From: Desulfobacterales bacterium
Lineage (GTDB): Bacteria > Desulfobacterota > Desulfobacteria > Desulfobacterales > UBA11574
DNA length: 11,204 nt
Direction of reading: 5' to 3'
Assembly: GCA_030145595.1 (NCBI GenBank)
Contig: JAQYVG010000107.1
Location: 1-11,204, forward strand
The notes beneath the pieces are model-generated. The model searched no databases. It had not been told where the DNA came from and saw only the letters and a program-made list of their open reading frames with translations. The translations under genes and the position numbers were made by a program. This document shows positions 8,292 to 11,204 of the stretch, piece after piece. Position 1 is the first letter of the stretch, and each line of letters begins with the position of its first letter.

Positions 8292-8401
8292 ATCACGAAA
8301 ACACCCCGGTAAAACAGGCTATGCCTCGGGGCATGCGAAAGAGGGAAAGCACGAAATTTTAATATATTTTTCGTGTTTTCTAAATTTCGTGCTTTCGTGA
8401 T
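8292..8401. repeat. Hairpin region built from CACGAAA/TTTCGTG
   Basis: This is the core of the 253-base gap between the regulator and the dehydrogenases. A perfect 15-bp inverted repeat (8345-8359 and 8382-8396, inner sequence AAAGCACGAAATTT) encloses 22 bases. The 7-mer CACGAAA occurs at 8294 and 8350, and its complement TTTCGTG at 8369, 8386 and 8394. An outer pair ATCACGAAA (8292-8300) and TTTCGTGAT (8393-8401) competes for the right arm. A small stem ATGCC-TCGG-GGCAT lies at 8320-8333. It could reduce read-through from the regulator, but no T-run follows. Confidence 0.75.
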
Positions 8402-8475
8402 AAACATTCTTTTGCTTGTCTAAAATTAGAGTGTACCAAACATCTATGAACTTTATCATAAAAAGTTTTTACGGT

Positions 8476-9108
8476 TTATGTGCCTATGCCTTTCAAAAAT
8501 AGCTCTACCAGCGGGTCTGCCATGGATACAAGGTCGTACTTTCCTTCTGAGTGCAACCAGGTGTTGATCACCTCATCTACGGCTCCAACAATAAAGCGCT
8601 TAACAAGTCCCACGTACAAATCCTTGCGAATGATCCCTTCTTCCTGGCCCTGCTCGACTATCTCGGCAACAATATCCAGATACATTTTGGACATCTCTTT
8701 GATCTGCTGTTCTACCAGGCGATGACTCTTGTGTGTTTCGGTAAAATATACCACAGCCATGTTGCGATCACTCTGGAATTCTTCAAGATGCCGGCGTACA
8801 AGGCTCCGAAGTTTATCTATCGTGTTATCTGCCTGCTCGACTTCTTCCCTCAAACAGGCAAATACCTGTCTGGTCCTGAAACTGAAAAAGTGGACCAGAA
8901 TGTCATCCTTATTTTTAAAATAAAGATAAATGGTGCCGTCAGCCACTCCGGCTTCTTTGGCGATCTGTGATACGGTTGATTGAAAAAATCCCTGCTCAGA
9001 AAACACCTTCACCGCAGCTTCAAGAATTCGATGATATTTGTCGTTTGCTTTTTTGTTAATGGTAGGCCTCCCTCTAACTAATTGTCTTCCATTTTTATGA
9101 ATGAGCAT
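8476..9108 (-). CDS. TetR-family regulator of the FadR (YsiA) fatty-acid type
   Basis: A DNA-binding repressor expected to be released by acyl-CoA. The helix-turn-helix region is residues 44-71 (STVSQIAKEAGVADGTIYLYFKNKDDIL region), very close to B. subtilis FadR as I recall it; the KYDLV segment near residue 190 also matches. The 210-aa length is typical. Its operators (9097-9116 and 2241-2260) have the arms described for Bacillus FadR, so autoregulation and control of the FeS oxidoreductase are likely. Start problem: the ATG at 9108 lies inside the operator, has no Shine-Dalgarno sequence, and sits about where transcription should begin, so it would be leaderless. Downstream, GAGGGAGG is followed six bases later by an in-frame ATT (9060), which would give 194 aa and keep the whole HTH. 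I keep the ATG because the RGRPT segment upstream looks coding, but the true start is open. Confidence 0.9.
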   Translation of the reverse strand: MLIHKNGRQLVRGRPTINKKANDKYHRILEAAVKVFSEQGFFQSTVSQIAKEAGVADGTIYLYFKNKDDILVHFFSFRTRQVFACLREEVEQADNTIDKLRSLVRRHLEEFQSDRNMAVVYFTETHKSHRLVEQQIKEMSKMYLDIVAEIVEQGQEEGIIRKDLYVGLVKRFIVGAVDEVINTWLHSEGKYDLVSMADPLVELFLKGIGT

Positions 9109-9116
9109 TCATTCAT
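9097..9116. promoter_or_regulatory. FadR-type TetR operator, box 2 (autoregulatory)
   Basis: ATGAATGAGCATTCATTCAT has the same 8-base arms and 4-base centre length as box 1; only the centre differs (GCAT instead of ACGC). It abuts the -10 of the regulator's promoter and contains the annotated ATG, so binding would block transcription of the regulator and any genes co-transcribed with it. Confidence 0.87.
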
Positions 9117-9142
9117 TTATCAAAAAGGTATTTCAGTGTCAA
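9116..9142 (-). promoter_or_regulatory. Promoter of the TetR/FadR-like regulator
   Basis: On the minus strand, a perfect -35 TTGACA (9142-9137) is followed after 15 bases by GATAAA (9121-9116); shifting one base gives ATAAAT at 16. The hexamers, spacing and position next to the operator mirror the promoter at 2262-2288. Confidence 0.65.
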
Positions 9143-9258
9143 GAAAAATCAATGCAACCTCCTTGCCTTGATTCTATACCTTTTTAATTTAATAATAATT
9201 AGTTGAATAGGATGGGATAAATTTTATGCATCAAAAGGCGTGTTTAGCATTGTTTGAC

Positions 9259-9276
9259 TGAATGAGCATACATTCA
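9259..9276. promoter_or_regulatory. FadR-type operator-like box 3
   Basis: TGAATGAGCATACATTCA matches the box 2 core (TGAATGA-GCAT-TCATTCA) at 17 of 18 positions; only one arm base differs. It lies 143 bases upstream of box 2 on the regulator side and 7 bases from the MITE-like element. No promoter with the geometry of boxes 1 and 2 is visible next to it, so it is either an auxiliary site for the regulator gene or a leftover from a displaced promoter. Confidence 0.6.
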
Positions 9277-9283
9277 TTTTCAA

Positions 9284-9454
9284 TAGTGTCCATCCATAAA
9301 TGAGGATTTTTGTTCAAGATCAAGGCATGCGAAAAAAATAACCACCCCGAAAACGGCTCGGGATCTTCGTCAGGCATATAGTTTATATTCCGAGGATTAT
9401 TTTTTGAGCATAACGCAGAGATTGGGCAAAAAGACCATTTATGGACGGACACTA
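9284..9454. mobile_element. MITE-like element with 19-bp terminal inverted repeats
   Basis: The left end TAGTGTCCATCCATAAATG (9284-9302) and right end CATTTATGGACGGACACTA (9436-9454) are inverted copies with one mismatch. Similarity continues inward with a one-base shift (TTTTTG then YYCAA). The element is 171 bp including a TA at each edge, which may be a target duplication (TA is duplicated by IS630/Tc1-type and some IS5-type elements) or part of the repeat. There is no room for a transposase, so it is either a non-autonomous MITE or an internally deleted insertion sequence. The family cannot be assigned without a database. Confidence 0.7.
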
Positions 9455-9491
9455 AATAACTATTCTCGTCTAATATCTTTAGTGTGTTTGG

Positions 9492-9896
9492 TTAAGGCTT
9501 AATTATAAATGGCTGCTTTTTGATTCTGTAAATATTGAAGTCTTTTTGGTCAAAGGTAATAATATCACGTATCCCTGTATCAATTGCGAGGCATACAATT
9601 GTGGCATCAGCGTAATCCATAGGCAAATCTGAGTATTTTTTAATGAGATTTTTTGTTTTTTTCAGACTCTCAATATTGGAAGGAATTATTTCAACCACTG
9701 ATTTAAGAACAAAATCAATGGCAGCTGTTTGAGCTTTTACCGAAAAGTTTAGCAGGTAAAGAACTTCCGTCAAAACAGCTTCGGTGGAATATAGTTTCCC
9801 GGAATAATTCTTGAGCCATTGCACACAAATATCATGCTTTGATTCACTTCGATCTATTAATGCAACCCAGGGGCCGGTATCTAAAATGGCATTCAT
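9492..9896 (-). CDS. PIN-domain toxin (VapC-like ribonuclease)
   Basis: A 134-aa PIN-domain protein, expected to be a Mg2+-dependent RNase and the toxic half of a type II toxin-antitoxin pair. Conserved acidic residues are visible: D6 in the N-terminal ILDTGPW, E44 in VLTEVLYLL, D94/D97 in MDYADATIV, and D116 in TFDQKDF. All four catalytic positions are present, so it looks intact. It starts with an ATGA overlap on the stop of the upstream RHH gene, the usual translational coupling of such pairs. Base composition is clearly more AT-rich than the fatty-acid genes, suggesting horizontal origin. RNA target and true toxicity cannot be told from sequence. Confidence 0.87.
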   Translation of the reverse strand: MNAILDTGPWVALIDRSESKHDICVQWLKNYSGKLYSTEAVLTEVLYLLNFSVKAQTAAIDFVLKSVVEIIPSNIESLKKTKNLIKKYSDLPMDYADATIVCLAIDTGIRDIITFDQKDFNIYRIKKQPFIIKP

Positions 9897-10144
9897 TTGC
9901 CATCGCCTTTAATTTTCTTTATAAGGTGATTGCGATGACGCTGCCCAAGGTCAGGAACTCCACTTTCAACAACACCTAAAAGATGCTTAATCTTGGCGAA
10001 TGGTTCGACTGTACTATCATTGTATTCTTCTATAAATTTTTTTATGGCCATCCTGGTTACATCTGATTTCTTAAGGCCCATTTTTTTTGCGATTTGCTCA
10101 ATCCTGCTCATCTGTTCATCAGGCATTCTTATTGTAAGCTGCAT
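9893..10144 (-). CDS. Ribbon-helix-helix (CopG/Arc-type) antitoxin
   Basis: An 83-aa protein that should bind and neutralise the PIN toxin and repress the operon. The N-terminal strand QLTIRMP followed by two helices (about 8-21 and 25-41, with SDVTRMAIKKFIEE) is the classic RHH DNA-binding fold. The basic C-terminal tail (about 43-83) would be the toxin-binding part. It overlaps the toxin gene by 4 bases and precedes it, the normal order. AGGGGG lies six bases before the ATG. Like the toxin gene it is AT-rich. A role as a plain RHH regulator is possible, but the pairing makes antitoxin far more likely. Confidence 0.85.
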   Translation of the reverse strand: MQLTIRMPDEQMSRIEQIAKKMGLKKSDVTRMAIKKFIEEYNDSTVEPFAKIKHLLGVVESGVPDLGQRHRNHLIKKIKGDGK

Positions 10145-10153
10145 TGCCCACCC

Positions 10154-10184
10154 CCTATATAGATTTTAGGTATTATGATTGCAA
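10154..10184 (-). promoter_or_regulatory. Possible promoter/operator of the toxin-antitoxin operon
   Basis: On the minus strand, TTGCAA (10184-10179) and TATATA (10161-10156) are 17 bases apart, leaving only a short leader before the antitoxin ATG at 10144. The -10 overlaps a weak inverted repeat, CCTAAAATCTATATAGG (10170-10154), which could be the autoregulatory RHH site. Both calls are weak. Confidence 0.4.
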
Positions 10185-10268
10185 TGTAGTCTTTTTGATT
10201 CTATAAGTCAAGAAGGGTAAATCCGGAACGTTCGTGCGCAGCGTGCATAAACTCTTGATACCGGGCTA

Positions 10269-10318
10269 TCCGGGACGTCCTTAAGCTGGCTTATTTACTT
10301 ATTTATGGACGTCTCGGA
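10269..10318. repeat. Inverted repeat (12-bp arms)
   Basis: TCCGGGACGTCC (10269-10280) and GGACGTCTCGGA (10307-10318) are inverted copies with one mismatch, separated by 26 AT-rich bases. It lies between the toxin-antitoxin promoter and the 16-bp repeat cluster. No T-run follows either arm. Confidence 0.55.
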
Positions 10319-10327
10319 AGTCCTTTG

Positions 10328-10451
10328 GAGCGCTACGCTTGAGGATCGCTTCGCTTAAGGGGGAAAAAGTCTTTTTATCAATACCCCTCAAGGCCGCCAG
10401 GCCGCTCCTCAAACGCAGTGCTCCTCAAGCGTAGCGCTCTTTAAGCATAGC
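10328..10451. repeat. 16-bp repeat unit in direct and inverted copies, forming an 18-bp perfect inverted repeat
   Basis: The unit GCTCCTCAAGCGTAGC occurs three times head to tail on the plus strand: 10404-10419 (13/16), 10420-10435 (16/16) and 10436-10451 (13/16). It occurs twice in opposite orientation: 10331-10346 (15/16) and 10347-10362 (12/16). As a result GAGCGCTACGCTTGAGGA (10328-10345) pairs perfectly with 10422-10439. The array ends 8 bases before the methyltransferase stop codon. It may slow or end transcription from that gene, or be a repeat family. No protein is encoded. Confidence 0.8.
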
Positions 10452-10459
10452 GGTCTTTT

Positions 10460-11074
10460 CTATCGCCGCTGCAGCACCCCCAGGGTCTCGATCATGGGAA
10501 GTTCATGGAAAAGGCCGGAGTCAACGGCCTGCTGGTAGACCTGATAAGGTGCCTGGCCGCCCTTTGAAGGGTCTTTGAAAATATCGTGAATCAGTAAATA
10601 TCCATGGGGTATGATATGCCCGGACCAGGCGTTGTAATCCGTGAAAACCGCCTCAAACGTGTGCCCGCCGTCGATAAAAACCAGACTGAGCGGTGTTGCC
10701 CATAGACGCGCAGCAACAGCCGACTTGCATACGATGGGTACAACCGTATCTTCGAGCCCGGAGATTTGCAGGGTTTTTCTGAATTCTTTGAATGTGTCCA
10801 CCCGGCCGATCTGTGGATCGAAGAGTTCAGGATCAAAATACTCTTCGCCGGGCTGCTGTTCTTCGGAACCCCTGTGATGGTCAATTGAAAAAAGGGTGCT
10901 GTTGTTCTCCCGGCAGGCAATACCCAGGTAAATGGTCGATTTGCCGCAGTAACTTCCGATTTCCAGACAAGGCCCCATCCTGCTTGCTTTTAGAGCAAAC
11001 TGATAAAGACTGCCACCTTCGCGGGTATCCAGAAATCCCTTCACATCCTTTAGCAGCTTTTCATCAGGTTCCAT
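10460..11074 (-). CDS. Class I SAM-dependent methyltransferase (Methyltransf_24/CmcI-like)
   Basis: A 204-aa soluble protein with a Rossmann methyltransferase fold. Motif I is EIGSYCGKST (38-47), followed by the acidic end of the second strand (SID, D65). Further motifs are FIDGGHTFEAVFTDY (133-147) and LLIHDIF (160-166); D135, H138 and D164 could form a metal site as in CmcI-type enzymes. The substrate cannot be read from sequence; relatives often sit with glycan or small-molecule modification genes, but no such genes are here. The ATG directly abuts a long perfect palindrome and has no Shine-Dalgarno sequence. GTG at codon 11 is an alternative but also lacks a clear site. Upstream is a terminator for another gene, so this gene needs its own promoter, which I cannot find. 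Expression is therefore uncertain. Confidence 0.82.
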   Translation of the reverse strand: MEPDEKLLKDVKGFLDTREGGSLYQFALKASRMGPCLEIGSYCGKSTIYLGIACRENNSTLFSIDHHRGSEEQQPGEEYFDPELFDPQIGRVDTFKEFRKTLQISGLEDTVVPIVCKSAVAARLWATPLSLVFIDGGHTFEAVFTDYNAWSGHIIPHGYLLIHDIFKDPSKGGQAPYQVYQQAVDSGLFHELPMIETLGVLQRR

Positions 11075-11136
11075 AAATAAAATCGTTCCACAAATAAAAT
11101 CGTTCCACGATTTTATTTGTGGAACGATTTTATTTA
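11074..11136. repeat. Perfect 29-bp-arm palindrome made of 17-bp tandem units
   Basis: The arms 11074-11102 and 11108-11136 are perfect inverted copies around a 5-base loop, TTCCA. Internally the unit AAATAAAATCGTTCCAC is duplicated in tandem (11075-11091, 11092-11108), and its complement occurs at 11119-11135. The left arm's first base is also the A of the methyltransferase ATG on the minus strand. In a transcript of that gene the stem would end exactly at the start codon. No T-run follows, so it is not a standard terminator; a palindromic mobile repeat is one option. Confidence 0.93.
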
Positions 11137-11141
11137 CTCCT

Positions 11142-11168
11142 AAAAAACCTGGTCCTCTGGGCCAGGTT
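11142..11168 (-). terminator. Intrinsic terminator of a gene beyond the right edge
   Basis: On the minus strand a 10-bp stem with one G-T wobble (arms 11168-11159 and 11155-11146, loop 11158-11156) is followed by TTTTTT (11147-11142, partly within the stem). This is a textbook rho-independent terminator. It ends transcription coming from the right and separates the methyltransferase from its upstream neighbour. Confidence 0.82.
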
Positions 11169-11204
11169 AGAGGCCTATGGCTCTGCCGAAATAAATTGAT
11201 ACAA

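Larger units (their letters stand above)
9117..9491. other. Gap between regulator and toxin gene: no convincing gene
   Basis: This AT-rich stretch holds the regulator promoter, an isolated AAGGAGG on the minus strand (9164-9158) with no substantial reading frame after it, a third operator-like box (9259-9276), and a 171-bp element with terminal inverted repeats (9284-9454). A 73-codon minus-strand frame (9231-9452) runs through both inverted repeats and has no recognisable domain; I do not call it a gene. Confidence 0.6.

Noticed and set aside
9231..9452. 73-codon minus-strand open frame as a gene
   Set aside because: It spans the MITE-like element from one inverted repeat to the other and box 3, has no recognisable domain and no ribosome binding site that I can see.
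11074..11136. Integron attC site
   Set aside because: It is a long palindrome beside a cassette-like gene, but the arms lack the attC core-site motifs, are perfectly complementary without the usual bulged bases, and no integrase is seen.

Overview
The window looks like chromosomal DNA of an anaerobic, fatty-acid-degrading Desulfobacterota (Desulfobacterales-type sulfate reducer or a relative). This is inferred from family content only. The clues are a membrane FeS protein of the ETF:menaquinone oxidoreductase type, a long-chain acyl-CoA ligase, two acyl-CoA dehydrogenases of different subfamilies, and a TetR regulator of the Bacillus FadR (YsiA) type. Base composition is mid-range, and the intergenic DNA is rich in short-period repeats.

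Layout. 1-118: heptamer repeats. 119-2188 (-): membrane FeS/CCG oxidoreductase that would take electrons from ETF to menaquinone. 2189-2669: divergent regulatory region with a strong minus-strand promoter and a palindromic operator, then a long structured fadD leader. 2670-4364 (+): fadD. 4365-4554: convergent gap with a long imperfect hairpin made of heptamers. 4555-6339 and 6408-8222 (-): two acyl-CoA dehydrogenases, probably co-transcribed. 8223-8475: hairpin region. 8476-9108 (-): TetR/FadR-like regulator with an operator on its own promoter. 9117-9491: no convincing gene, but a third operator-like box and a 171-bp MITE-like element. 9492-10144 (-): AT-rich RHH/PIN toxin-antitoxin pair. 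10145-10459: inverted repeats built from a 16-bp unit. 10460-11074 (-): small SAM-dependent methyltransferase whose ATG abuts a 29-bp-arm perfect palindrome. 11142-11168: minus-strand terminator of a gene beyond the right edge.

How it fits together. FadD activates fatty acids to acyl-CoA. The dehydrogenases oxidise acyl-CoA and pass electrons to ETF (not in the window). The membrane FeS protein would pass them from ETF to the quinone pool. The TetR protein resembles B. subtilis FadR, and the operators in front of its own gene and the FeS gene have arms matching the published Bacillus FadR box. Acyl-CoA-relieved repression of this local beta-oxidation regulon is therefore the simplest model. 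The right third (MITE, toxin-antitoxin, palindrome-flanked methyltransferase) looks like accessory DNA.

I did not find a clearly undescribed multi-gene system. The best leads are the three-box FadR-type regulon with one box abutting a MITE, the palindrome at the methyltransferase start, the recurrent short-period intergenic repeats, and the odd start of the regulator gene.
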